Shown here: one piece after another, positions 36,692 through 45,090 of the stretch | How the letters are laid out: the number at the start of each line of letters is the position of its first letter | Position numbering within the stretch: the stretch's first letter is position 1 | Source: Dyadobacter diqingensis | GTDB taxonomy: Bacteria > Bacteroidota > Bacteroidia > Cytophagales > Spirosomataceae | Direction of reading: 5' to 3' | DNA length: 64,000 nucleotides | Assembly: GCF_024220585.1 (NCBI RefSeq) | Contig: NZ_JAMXKF010000002.1 | Location: 629,392 to 693,391, forward strand | Position numbers and translations under genes: made by a program | The notes under the pieces: generated by a model | Database searches by the model: none | Seen by the model: the letters and a program-made list of their open reading frames with translations, nothing else | What the model was told of the DNA's origin: nothing

Positions 36692-37888
36692 TTACGGCAG
36701 CACGACGATCCTTCCCGTCAATCCTTCCTTCTCCGTGGCTTCCATTCTGAAATTAACTCCGGCAAATTTTAGTATTTCCAGCATTTGCGAAGCGTTGGCG
36801 TTCCTGTGAATTTTGCCGGAAAATGTCTTCCTCGGCGTATTCGTTTCATACGTAACTTCGACGTTATACCAGCGTGAAACCTGGCGCATAACCATTTCCA
36901 GGCTAGTTTTCTGAAACTGAAACAGCCCGTTTTTCCAGGCAACCACCTCGTCTACATCAACCTGACTGACATGAAAATTTCCATCCGAAGCCATTACAGA
37001 CTGGTCTCCGGGCTTCAGAGTCAGCTTGCCCGGCTTTGTCAGATTCCTTACGTTGACACTTCCTTCGAGCAGTGTGGTTTTAATTGCAGCCTCATCCTTG
37101 TAGGAATTCACATTAAAATGGGTACCGGTCACGAGAATTTCCTGTTTACCGCTAACATCAATAATGAATGGTTTGCGTCTATCCTTGGCTATTTCAAAAT
37201 AACATTCGCCGGAAATACTCACCTTACGATCGCTGCCGGCAAAAAAAGTAGGAAAGCGCAACGACGATTTAGCATTAAGCCATACTTTGCTGCCATCGGG
37301 CAAAACGATTCTGTACTGTCCTCCGGCCGGAGTTGAAACCATATTCATTTGAGCGGGTTGCTCATCCTGAATATTTTTATCTTGGTGGCCATAAACGAGC
37401 TGTCCATCTGCGCTCTTGCTGATCGCAACCTTGCCCTGGTCCGCGATATGCCCGTTTGAAGCACTATCCAGGATGATCGAAGATCCGTCGGCCAGTGTAA
37501 GAATGGCCTTATCCTCTCCCGGGGTAAAATCAAGCGGAGTCGTTATCTGTTTTAAAGCAGTTTCCTGCTTTCTTTTATTCACTAAAAAAAATCCGGTACC
37601 CAGTGTTAGAAATATCAACACCGAAGCAGCGGCAGCAGTAAACCATGGCTTTTTCCATAACGGCAGGATTCTGGTTTCAGAAGCAGCCATTCTGTTCAAA
37701 AGGAAAGCTTCCATTTCAGAGCCCAGATCTTCTTTCTGCTGATCGGTATATTGATTGAGAATGCCGGGATTTTTATCCAGACTTTCATAATACGCTTCCA
37801 GCAACTGTATTTCCTCCGGCGTGGCAGTACCATCCAGATAGTTTTGTACCATTTTCAAAAAATCCTTTCTGCCGTCAAACTGATTCAT
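36692..37888 (-). CDS. FecR-family anti-sigma/transmembrane signal transducer
   Basis: A protein of about 398 residues. The cytoplasmic N-terminal part (MNQFDGRKDFLKMVQNYLDGTATPEEIQLLEAYYESLD) binds sigma. A membrane helix follows at about 110-128 (WFTAAAASVLIFLTLGTGFFLV). The periplasmic FecR domain (about 200-300) includes STPAGGQYRIVLPDGSKVWLNAKSSLRFP and GECYFEIAKD, and a C-terminal DUF4974-type domain ends MLEILKFAGVNFRMEATEKEG. It passes the signal from the SusC STN domain to the ECF factor encoded upstream. ATG 37888 matches the family start; the frame is open to 37963. Confidence 0.93.
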   Translation of the reverse strand: MNQFDGRKDFLKMVQNYLDGTATPEEIQLLEAYYESLDKNPGILNQYTDQQKEDLGSEMEAFLLNRMAASETRILPLWKKPWFTAAAASVLIFLTLGTGFFLVNKRKQETALKQITTPLDFTPGEDKAILTLADGSSIILDSASNGHIADQGKVAISKSADGQLVYGHQDKNIQDEQPAQMNMVSTPAGGQYRIVLPDGSKVWLNAKSSLRFPTFFAGSDRKVSISGECYFEIAKDRRKPFIIDVSGKQEILVTGTHFNVNSYKDEAAIKTTLLEGSVNVRNLTKPGKLTLKPGDQSVMASDGNFHVSQVDVDEVVAWKNGLFQFQKTSLEMVMRQVSRWYNVEVTYETNTPRKTFSGKIHRNANASQMLEILKFAGVNFRMEATEKEGLTGRIVVLP

Positions 37889-38040
37889 AAGAGAGTCTGT
37901 AAAATATTTGGCACCAGCACTGAAAAAGCGATTCAGAGCGTGCTCAATTATCATGTACCGCAAAGTGCAGCAACTCCCAAATAATCTTTAAAAAAATTTA
38001 TATTATTTTAAAACGGCCAAATTAACTGCTGATTAAACAA

Positions 38041-38625
38041 TTAATCGAAGAGCATTGATAATGCCATAAACTCAAAAAACAAAATCTTTTTCAACTGAGA
38101 ACGCAGCGTATGTGCCGCAGTGTTTAACTGATTTTGGACGGTTTTCTGAGAGATATCCAGTTGGCTGGCTATTTCGTAAGTTGGAAAATCATCCATGTAG
38201 TGAAGCAAAAATATTTCTCTGCGCTTTGGAGGCAGCGCCGCAATCCAAAATTTAAGTAAATCAAGGGCTTCGTTTTCAAGTATCCCCTCGTCTGTCTGGC
38301 AGGATGCAGCGAGTTTTTCTTCAAAATCATTTAAAAATCCACAGCTGTCAGATTGCCGGTTTACCTGTTTAAAAACCTGATATCTGGCCGCTGTGTGCAG
38401 ATAGGCCTCAATATTTTCGATATTCACCTGCCCTCTCCGCTCCCATAGATCTGCGAAGATATTCTGAACAATATCCTGAGACTGTTCCAGATTCTGTAAT
38501 CTTTTGTAGGCGGTATTAAAAAGGTTTTGCCAGTGTCTTCTGTACAGTTCCGTAAATGCCCGCTCATCTCCCCCCATCAGAAAGATGACCAATTCTTCAT
38601 CACAAAACTTTCTGTACAATGTCAT
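38041..38625 (-). CDS. ECF sigma factor (FecI-like)
   Basis: A sigma factor of about 194 residues. Region 2 (about 20-85) includes RAFTELYRRHWQNLFNTAYKRLQNLEQSQDIVQNIFADLWER. Region 4 (about 130-185) includes LPPKRREIFLLHYMDDFPTYEIASQLDISQKTVQNQLNTAAHTLRSQ. It heads the sigma / FecR / SusC / SusD module, all on the minus strand. Start at 38625 fits the family (MTLYRKFCDEELVIFL); the frame is open to 38697. Confidence 0.93.
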   Translation of the reverse strand: MTLYRKFCDEELVIFLMGGDERAFTELYRRHWQNLFNTAYKRLQNLEQSQDIVQNIFADLWERRGQVNIENIEAYLHTAARYQVFKQVNRQSDSCGFLNDFEEKLAASCQTDEGILENEALDLLKFWIAALPPKRREIFLLHYMDDFPTYEIASQLDISQKTVQNQLNTAAHTLRSQLKKILFFEFMALSMLFD

Positions 38626-38697
38626 ATTTATTTGCAAAAAACGAATATAGTCTAAAAACTGTAAAGGATAAATATTTGATCGTGTGTACGCCAACAT

Positions 38698-39220
38698 TTT
38701 ACTCCCGATACATCTTAACCTCCGGTTTTTATAGGTAAAAAATAAAATATTTCCGGGTTTACTTAATCTCAGAGTAAGTCAAAGCAAATTAACGTAGAAT
38801 AAGCTACCTGCTTGTGATAAAACTGGGGATCAGCACCGCAAATACCTGATTCTATTAACAAGGCTGACATGGATACATTTCTTCCATAGGATGCTTCAAA
38901 TTACCATGAAACATCAGGCAGCTTTTCAAAGTTAATCAGGTGAACGTCGATTTTTTGTCTTGTTTTTAAGTAATCCACGTAAGGATCATACACTGGTATT
39001 ATGAGGGATTTACCAGATTGTTCCATGCAGAACTTATACCTGGCAAAATTTATCAAAATCAAGAAATTCAACCTTAAATCAGAAGGAAACGCCGCACTTC
39101 CAAATTCCCGCATATTTACCTACTTTTGTAACCGATCAACTCTTTTTCGTTTTTGTTTTTTGTCTGGATTAAGAAATGAGTTTTGTTGATTTCCCTCTCA
39201 GTGCTTCATAGCGTTTTAAA
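38698..39220. other. intergenic region between sigma and sensor-kinase genes
   Basis: About 520 bp. It contains the divergent promoters of the ECF operon and of the sensor kinase gene. Short frames on both strands (39113-38901 minus, 39001-39189 plus) overlap each other and neither has a recognisable family. Confidence 0.4.
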
Positions 39221-42200
39221 ATGACCGGTCTCATTCTGCTTTTCAAGCAACGTACGCTCCTTTTGTGCTGGCTGCTGGCCATGGCTTTTGTGGCTAAAGG
39301 TCAATCTTTTTCAGGGCACAACGATTCTGCACGGATTAATTCTGACTATACGATTACGAAAAGGCTGCTTTCGGTTGAAGACGGACTTGCCTCTCATGAA
39401 GTATTTTGTGGTTTGCAGGATTCTACTGGCTTTCTGTGGTTCGGTACGCGAAATGGCTTGAACCGTTACGATGGCAATAGCACTCTGCTTTTCACAAGGC
39501 AGCGTAATAAACTACAAGACAACAAGATAGTTCAACTGGCAATCGATGACGCCAACCATCTGTTTATCGAATATGGAAGTACGGGATTTCAGCTTATTAC
39601 AAACGGGAAAGTGGATGTGATGGACGCCACGACCAAAGAAATTAAAACACTTACTGCGGCATTTCCCAACTTACCTTTCAAAGAGCGTGATGTGTACTGG
39701 ATAGCCAATGACGGCACCGGTGAAGTTAGTTTTTTAACGGCATTTCCGTTCCGGTTTTGGAAGTACTCCTCCAAAAAGGGTTTCAGGCTACGCTATGAGA
39801 TGAAAGACTGGAACAAAATCAATTTTACATTTGATCATCGGATTTCCGGTCCCTATTGCAGCTTCGTCGAAGGAAAAGCCGTTTTGAAATTAGCCAATGA
39901 TGAAAAACAATATTTCGTAACCGGTGACACGGTGGTTGCCTTCCGCCAGAACGGTGTATGGCGCTCGTTACCCATTGCATTCACAGACAAAAATGAAGTT
40001 TTAATTACTTATAACAAGGCTGTCAATTCTGATCAGTTTTCCGTCGATCTGCTCACAGCGAAAGGCAAACTGAGCCCTGTCCAGGATCTGGCCAAATATA
40101 ATTTAGGTCCTGTGAAAGGTCGGTACTGGTATCAGGCCGGTATCGCGCCGGGTGGCGCTGCTTCATTTTTTTACATCGGTAATGATGCGCTGTATCTATG
40201 GAATAAGCATGCGTTTGTGAAAGTTCTCGACAAATCCGAGCTCAAAGGTTTCGAAAATCTGTTCGTATACCAGCTTTTCCCAGACAAACTTGGCAATCTC
40301 TGGTTATGCACCTCCCTGGGTGTTATGCAGATGAAACTCAAAAAAAACCGGTTTAAACCTTATTTTTCGAGCAGTCAGCAATCCATTCAGTCTAATACTC
40401 AGGCCAGGGGCATTTATGCAGACAAAGACGGAAAAGTTTTTTCAAATATATGGACACATACTTTCGGCCAAGATGGGGCAAAAATTCAGGCGGTCAGGCA
40501 CGATGCGATCAATTATGCACTCGTGAGGCACCGGTCAGCATTGTACACCGGCGGTTATGTACTGTCGCGATATGATGACTTAAAAAATAAAGTGACAACA
40601 TTTGCGGACGGCCTGATATCTGAAATATGGTCGATGCACTCACTGAATGACAGCCTTTTACTTCTTGGCAGAAGCAATGGTTTCTCCTTCTTCAATTCCA
40701 ACAGCGGTAAATTTGATTCACTGCCCATGACAACCGCGGCCACGCCAGCGGCCAAATTTGTATACCGATTTTTTACGGGCAGAAAAGATACCGTGTGGGC
40801 AGTGGCGGAAAATGGTTTATATAAATTGACGTTTGACCATCGACGATTGACCGCCGGCCATAAAATATCACCCGCAACGATCAATCGACAATCGTCAATC
40901 GTCAGTTATCAATCGTCAACGGTCAATCATCACTGGGCCATGACCAAACTCCGCTCACCATTTTTAGACAGGTTGACGTTATTAGACGCTTGTCAGGATC
41001 CGGACGGGTCATTCTGGCTGGCTACCAATGGTGAGGGACTTTACCACTGGAATCCCAAAAACAACTCGGTCAGGCAATTTAACATCACTGCCGGTTTCCC
41101 CTCCGATGTTTTATACAGGATCGAACCCGATAATTTCGGAAACCTCTGGATCAGTTCAGATTACGGACTAATCCGTTTTAACCGAAAAAGCTTTTCAATC
41201 AATACTTATACCACCATTGACGGCATCTCTCATAACGAGTTCAACCGGACGTCATCATTCAGAGGTATTGACGGCCGACTGTTTTTTGGTGGATTAAACG
41301 GTGTGAATGCATTCGACCCCAGAGATTTCAGGACCGATATCTCCGACCCTCAGGTGCCTTTGCGGATCATTGCATTTAATCAGTTTGTCGGCTCGCGAAA
41401 TGAATTGATCAACAAAACAACCGAATTATTGCTCCATTGTCATATCCTGCTAAAACCCAGCGACAAATTCTTCACACTTGACTTCCAGTTACTAGACTTT
41501 ACCAAAGACGAAGGGCACCGGTATGCCTATAAAATTGAAGGACTTGATAAAAACTGGAATTATATCAATGAAAACTCGGTTCGTATCAGTGGATTGCCCT
41601 ATGGTGACTTTACGTTACGTATTAAGGCGCAAAATCGGGAGGGCGCGTGGAACAAGCGGGAACTGAATATTCCGATCACCGTTTTAAAACCTGTTTATTT
41701 CCAATGGTGGTTTATTACAGGCGTAGCATTTGCATTTCTACTGGCGACTTATTTCATTATTCAACTCCGGTTAAAGCAATTGGCCGAAGAAAAAAGAAAA
41801 CTGGAACAGACCGTTAACGAACGGACGATACAATTGAAACAGTCACTCTCGGAACAGTCGGCGCTGCTTCTTGAAAAAGATGTGCTGATGAAAGAAATCC
41901 ATCACCGGGTGAAAAACAATTTACAGGTAATTTCGGGTTTACTGGAACTGCAAAGTAAAACACTGAATGACGAGACGGCCAAAGAGGCTTTGCGGGAAGG
42001 TCGCAACAGAGTAAGGAGTATCGCGCTAATTCACCAGAATCTTTATCAGTTAGAAAACCTCAGTACCATTAATCTGAGAAGGTTTGTAACTGACCTGTGC
42101 AGGCAGGTTCAAAGTGTATTTCAAAGGCAAAAAACGGTTACGATTGCGATAGACATTCCCGATTTGCATCTCGATATCGACTCTGCGGTCCCACTCGGTT

Positions 42201-42496
42201 TGATTTTGAACGAATTACTGTCCAATTCTTTCAAATACGCGTTTACGAATCAGGAGGCAGGCGAAATCAGCCTCGCAATCCATACCGTGGATGAAGGGAA
42301 ATACCAGTTGTCTTATACCGATAACGGCCCCGGTCTGCCGGTGGATTTCGACTTATCCAGGGCAACAACACTTGGCCTGCAACTGGTTAATGACCTGGCG
42401 CGGCAGATAGGCGGCAAAGTTCACTATTCGGTGAAAAGTGGCGCCGCCTTTTCGATTAATTTTACCAATCGCGATGTGCGTAAAAATCAAGACTAA
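39221..42496 (+). CDS. reporter-type two-component sensor histidine kinase (propeller / Y_Y_Y / HisKA_2)
   Basis: A 1091-residue membrane sensor. Signal/anchor LLLCWLLAMAFVAKGQSF is followed by a periplasmic beta-propeller (about 35-745) with repeated blade motifs such as LQDSTGFLWFGTRNGLNRYDG and CQDPDGSFWLATNGEGLYHW. Then come a Y_Y_Y domain (about 755-825), a membrane helix (about 838-858, WWFITGVAFAFLLATYFIIQL), HisKA_2 (KEIHHRVKNNLQVISGLLEL, H near 893) and a HATPase (DNGPGLP). The response regulator gene starts 6 nt later. Residues about 535-571 are encoded by heptad repeats that lie between propeller blades and look inserted. No SusC partner is fused, and the ligand is unknown. Confidence 0.93.
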   Translation: MTGLILLFKQRTLLLCWLLAMAFVAKGQSFSGHNDSARINSDYTITKRLLSVEDGLASHEVFCGLQDSTGFLWFGTRNGLNRYDGNSTLLFTRQRNKLQDNKIVQLAIDDANHLFIEYGSTGFQLITNGKVDVMDATTKEIKTLTAAFPNLPFKERDVYWIANDGTGEVSFLTAFPFRFWKYSSKKGFRLRYEMKDWNKINFTFDHRISGPYCSFVEGKAVLKLANDEKQYFVTGDTVVAFRQNGVWRSLPIAFTDKNEVLITYNKAVNSDQFSVDLLTAKGKLSPVQDLAKYNLGPVKGRYWYQAGIAPGGAASFFYIGNDALYLWNKHAFVKVLDKSELKGFENLFVYQLFPDKLGNLWLCTSLGVMQMKLKKNRFKPYFSSSQQSIQSNTQARGIYADKDGKVFSNIWTHTFGQDGAKIQAVRHDAINYALVRHRSALYTGGYVLSRYDDLKNKVTTFADGLISEIWSMHSLNDSLLLLGRSNGFSFFNSNSGKFDSLPMTTAATPAAKFVYRFFTGRKDTVWAVAENGLYKLTFDHRRLTAGHKISPATINRQSSIVSYQSSTVNHHWAMTKLRSPFLDRLTLLDACQDPDGSFWLATNGEGLYHWNPKNNSVRQFNITAGFPSDVLYRIEPDNFGNLWISSDYGLIRFNRKSFSINTYTTIDGISHNEFNRTSSFRGIDGRLFFGGLNGVNAFDPRDFRTDISDPQVPLRIIAFNQFVGSRNELINKTTELLLHCHILLKPSDKFFTLDFQLLDFTKDEGHRYAYKIEGLDKNWNYINENSVRISGLPYGDFTLRIKAQNREGAWNKRELNIPITVLKPVYFQWWFITGVAFAFLLATYFIIQLRLKQLAEEKRKLEQTVNERTIQLKQSLSEQSALLLEKDVLMKEIHHRVKNNLQVISGLLELQSKTLNDETAKEALREGRNRVRSIALIHQNLYQLENLSTINLRRFVTDLCRQVQSVFQRQKTVTIAIDIPDLHLDIDSAVPLGLILNELLSNSFKYAFTNQEAGEISLAIHTVDEGKYQLSYTDNGPGLPVDFDLSRATTLGLQLVNDLARQIGGKVHYSVKSGAAFSINFTNRDVRKNQD
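40825..40933 (+). repeat. inverted pair of 7-bp repeat arrays inside the kinase gene
   Basis: Left arm: four consecutive heptads in one orientation (ATTGACG, TTTGACC, ATCGACG, ATTGACC; 40825-40852). Right arm: seven heptads plus a partial one in the opposite orientation (TCAATCG, ACAATCG, TCAATCG, TCAGTTA, TCAATCG, TCAACGG, TCAATCA; 40881-40933). The arms keep the kinase reading frame open. The encoded segment is Ser/Gln/Asn/His-rich and unlike propeller sequence. It matches arrays at 43241-43437, 43794-43994 and 45032-45076. Confidence 0.85.
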
Positions 42497-42502
42497 ACCC
42501 TC

Positions 42503-43252
42503 ATGGCTGTTTTAAAAATTGGTGTTATTGAAGATGAACTCGTCATTGCCCGGACGATTTTGGGGACTCTCGAAGAGCTTGGTTATTCCCATTGCGGACC
42601 GGCTATCAATTACACAGAAGCGCTGGATTTACTTGAAAATCAAAAACCGGACCTTGTGCTGCTGGATATACAATTGGCCGGTAGAAAAGACGGATTTGAT
42701 GTGGCCGAAAAAATCAACGAAACCTATCGGATTCCCTTTATTTTCCTGACAGCCAACAGCGATATTGAAACGATTGACCGCGCAAAAAAGGTGAAACCAC
42801 ACGCGTACATTGTTAAACCTTTCACGAAAGAAGAACTGTACGCAGCCATCGAAATCGCATTCAGCAACTTTACCGGCAACCAGATCGAACTAAAATCAGA
42901 AAACAACGCTTCGTCTCCAATCAGGAATTTTATGTTTGTGAAGGACGGTTATGTTTTCAGAAAAATATTCTTTGATGAGCTGTTATATCTGGAAAGTGAA
43001 GCCAATTATGTTCTTCTTCACCTGACATCGAAAAAACGGATCATGGTACGTTCTACCATCAATGATTTTATGGAACAGCTGGATCCGGAGCGGTTCATTC
43101 GTGTCCATCGCCGTTTCTCAATAAACATCAGTTTTATCGAGAATATCTTCCCAAACGAGCTTTCTCTTCAGGAAATCAAAATCCCCATCGGCAAATCCTA
43201 TCGCGACGAGCTTTTCAACGCACTTGGGATAAGGTGGGGGGTTGATCATTGA
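42503..43252 (+). CDS. LytTR-family response regulator
   Basis: A 249-residue regulator. The receiver domain (about 1-120) has Asp55 in LVLLDIQLAG, acidic residues E10/D11 and the Lys of AYIVKPFTKEEL. The LytTR DNA-binding domain (about 140-245) has FMFVKDGYVFRKIFFDELLYLESEANYVLLHL and RFIRVHRRFSINISFIENI. It is co-transcribed with the kinase, 6 nt upstream. The last codons (Val-Asp-His-stop) coincide with the first units of a heptad repeat array, so the natural C terminus may have been changed by the repeat. Such pairs usually control polysaccharide or envelope functions in Bacteroidota; the target is unknown here. Confidence 0.93.
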   Translation: MAVLKIGVIEDELVIARTILGTLEELGYSHCGPAINYTEALDLLENQKPDLVLLDIQLAGRKDGFDVAEKINETYRIPFIFLTANSDIETIDRAKKVKPHAYIVKPFTKEELYAAIEIAFSNFTGNQIELKSENNASSPIRNFMFVKDGYVFRKIFFDELLYLESEANYVLLHLTSKKRIMVRSTINDFMEQLDPERFIRVHRRFSINISFIENIFPNELSLQEIKIPIGKSYRDELFNALGIRWGVDH

Positions 43253-43437
43253 TCGTTGACGATTGACCATTGTCTATGGACGATTGACAGAAGAACATTG
43301 ACGATGAAAGAGTGACCATAGACGAGTGTTTTAGTCAAACAGCTACTACGATTTATGATCCTAGCCATTCCCCCGCAATCGTCAATCGTCATTGCTCAAT
43401 CGTCATTCGTCAATTATCATTCGTCAACGGTCAAATA
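43241..43437 (+). repeat. inverted heptad arrays after the response-regulator gene
   Basis: Left arm: twelve 7-bp units in perfect phase from 43241 to 43324 (GTTGATC, ATTGATC, GTTGACG, ATTGACC ... ATAGACG). A 50-nt unique spacer follows. Right arm: nine units of opposite sense, 43375-43437 (TCAATCG twice, TCATTGC, TCAATCG, TCATTCG, TCAATTA, TCATTCG, TCAACGG, TCAAATA). Consensus unit TCAATCG. The right arm ends 5 nt before the ATG of the four-helix-bundle pseudogene. Confidence 0.9.
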
Positions 43438-43441
43438 AACT

Positions 43442-43798
43442 ATGCCCTTCAAATTTGAGAAATTGGAAATATGGAAATTGGCAATTGAATTTGCTGATGA
43501 GGTTCATCTGTTAACCCGCAGATTTCCGAAAGAAGAAATGTTTTCACTTACATAACAATTCAAAAGAGCTGCTGATTCTGTTTCATTGAATATCGCCGAG
43601 GGTTCCATAGGCCAGTCAAACCCCGAGCAAAGGAAATTTGTTGGATACTCCATTCGTTCATTGGCCGAATGTGTTACCTGTCTTTATCTCTCTGAAAGGA
43701 GAAAATATATCACCCATGAGGAATTCGCCTCCTTCGATAAACGCTCCGAAGAACTTTTCGCAAAAATGAATAAGTTCAGGAATAGTTTGGGGTCCTGA
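43442..43798 (+). pseudogene. four-helix-bundle protein (S23/IVP family), interrupted by an in-frame TAA
   Basis: Reading through one stop codon gives a full-length family member of about 118 residues: FKFEKLEIWKLAIEFADEV at the start, then FKRAADSVSLNIAEGS, FVGYSIRSLAECVTCLYLSERR, ending AKMNKFRNSLGS. These are the hallmark helices of the 23S rRNA intervening-sequence protein / TIGR02436 four-helix-bundle group, to which the Avd accessory proteins of diversity-generating retroelements are related. TAA at 43553-43555 (codon 38) splits it after MFSLT, where family members usually have a Ser or other polar residue; TCA to TAA is one substitution. It is either a pseudogene or the second part is made from an internal start at 43586. 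Heptad arrays flank it on both sides and the right array begins within its stop codon. Confidence 0.85.
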
Positions 43799-43994
43799 CC
43801 GATGACGATGGACCATTGACAATTAGCCATCGTCTAACGGATCATGAAATACGGTGAATGTTCAAAAGAAAATAAGCAAGGGACAGTCGCTGACGTTCAA
43901 ATGACGATTGACTATGGCCGGGCGTCAATCGTCCATGGTCATTGGTCAACAGTCAATCGTCAACATTCCATCGTCACCCCTCAACAATCAATCG
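43794..43994 (+). repeat. heptad arrays after the four-helix-bundle pseudogene
   Basis: Six left-sense heptads start in the pseudogene stop region (CCTGACC, GATGACG, ATGGACC, ATTGACA, ATTAGCC, ATCGTCT; 43794-43835). A second left-sense pair lies at 43900-43913 (AATGACG, ATTGACT). Ten right-sense heptads follow at 43925-43994 (TCAATCG, TCCATGG, TCATTGG, TCAACAG, TCAATCG, TCAACAT, TCCATCG, TCACCCC, TCAACAA, TCAATCG). No other gene is supported between 43799 and 44098. Confidence 0.88.
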
Positions 43995-44098
43995 CCCCCG
44001 CACCTTCCTCCCAAACCTCCCGTCATTCGTCCCGGATCAGAGACGTTCGTCCCTAATTTTTGGCCATATCCCTGCTTCAACCCACTTTTGAAGGCACT

Positions 44099-44296
44099 AT
44101 GGCGTTGATCGATCTGGATAAAATTATTATTAAACGAACCATACTGGGAATCCGTTGCACGGCTTGCGGAGGAAATCTGGTTGTTTCCAATAGAAAATCC
44201 ATCGCCGGACGGCTGGCGCGTGTGATTTCGTTCGGAGCCGTCAAACCTGAAAGCTATGTGTGCGAAACCTGTAAAAAGACGTTTCTGCTACTATAG
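44099..44296 (+). CDS. small zinc-ribbon-like protein
   Basis: A 65-residue protein with two CxxC pairs, CTAC near residue 20 and CETC near residue 57, spaced as in a rubredoxin-like zinc ribbon. Between them lies a basic segment (VVSNRKSIAGRLARVISFGAVK). A nucleic-acid or protein-binding role is possible; the family is not recognised. The ATG at 44099 lies after the repeats; an in-frame start at 44060 would add residues absent from such proteins. It is followed closely by the peroxiredoxin gene. Confidence 0.65.
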   Translation: MALIDLDKIIIKRTILGIRCTACGGNLVVSNRKSIAGRLARVISFGAVKPESYVCETCKKTFLLL

Positions 44297-44351
44297 GCGA
44301 TGAAAAAGTAAAACTTTACTCTACTATATAAACCATTAATCGAAAAACTTT

Positions 44352-45017
44352 ATGAGTCTCAGACTAAATGACATCGCTCCTGATTTTCAAGCCGATACCA
44401 CGCAAGGTACGATCAGTTTTCATGATTGGGTTGGAGATGGCTGGGCTATTCTCTTTTCACACCCAAAAGACTTCACCCCCGTTTGCACAACCGAACTAGG
44501 CTACATGGCAAAACTTGCTCCCGAGTTTCAGCAAAGAAATTGCAAGGTGATTGGTTTGAGCGTAGACCCGGTAGAAAGCCATGTAAAATGGGAAAAAGAT
44601 ATCGAGGAAACCCAAGGACATGCGGTGAATTACCCCATGATCGGTGATCCCAACCTGGCAATTGCAAAATTGTATGATATGCTTCCGGCAGAAGAGCCGG
44701 GAACGTCGGAAGGTCGGACCGCTGCCACCAATCAGACCGTGCGCTCGGTCTTTATCGTAGGTCCTGATAAAAGGATAAAGCTTAACCTCACCTACCCGAT
44801 GACCACGGGCCGCAATTTCTACGAAATACTCCGTGTGCTGGATTCCATGCAGCTAACCGCCGAACACCGCGTTGCAACGCCGGTAAACTGGAAAGATGGC
44901 GAAGATGTCATCATCGTTCCGGCGGTTTCCGATGCAGAGGCTAAAGAAAAATATCCGGAAGGATGGAAAACACTCAAACCATATCTGCGCATTATTCCTC
45001 AACCAGGAAAAAATTAA
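44352..45017 (+). CDS. 1-Cys peroxiredoxin (Prx6 type)
   Basis: A 221-residue thiol peroxidase of the Prx6/AhpC-TSA group. Peroxidatic Cys45 lies in FTPVCTTELG with the nearby catalytic Thr and Pro. The Prx6-type C-terminal extension is present (EHRVATPVNWKDGEDVIIVP, then EKYPEGWKTLKPYLRIIP). No resolving cysteine is seen, so it is probably of the 1-Cys kind. It reduces hydrogen peroxide and alkyl hydroperoxides in the cytoplasm. A hairpin with heptad units follows its stop codon. Confidence 0.94.
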   Translation: MSLRLNDIAPDFQADTTQGTISFHDWVGDGWAILFSHPKDFTPVCTTELGYMAKLAPEFQQRNCKVIGLSVDPVESHVKWEKDIEETQGHAVNYPMIGDPNLAIAKLYDMLPAEEPGTSEGRTAATNQTVRSVFIVGPDKRIKLNLTYPMTTGRNFYEILRVLDSMQLTAEHRVATPVNWKDGEDVIIVPAVSDAEAKEKYPEGWKTLKPYLRIIPQPGKN

Positions 45018-45027
45018 CGTGTTTTCT

Positions 45028-45076
45028 GCCCATTGACCGTCGACTATCGTCGGCTGTCAATGGGCAACCGTCAATC
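45028..45076 (+). repeat. short heptad hairpin after the peroxiredoxin gene
   Basis: GCCCATTGAC (45028-45037) pairs exactly with GTCAATGGGC (45056-45065). Heptad units ATTGACC, GTCGACT, ATCGTCG (45032-45052) face GTCAATG, GGCAACC, GTCAATC (45056-45076). It may double as the peroxiredoxin terminator, since it starts 11 nt past the stop. Confidence 0.75.
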
Positions 45077-45090
45077 TAATCCCTGAAAAA

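Noticed and set aside
38901-39113. 70-residue minus-strand ORF (a start at 39026 would give 41 residues)
   Set aside because: It has a plausible composition near its end, but overlaps a plus-strand frame of similar length in a promoter region and matches no family I know.
39001-39189. 62-residue plus-strand ORF upstream of the sensor kinase
   Set aside because: Overlaps the ORF above and has no family, no signal and no conserved look; treated as chance.
43442-43798. Diversity-generating retroelement (Avd-like gene)
   Set aside because: No reverse transcriptase, template repeat or variable repeat is seen near the four-helix-bundle pseudogene.
43241-43994. CRISPR array
   Set aside because: The repeats are 7 bp, degenerate, directly adjacent and inverted, without unique spacers of constant length, so they are not CRISPR.
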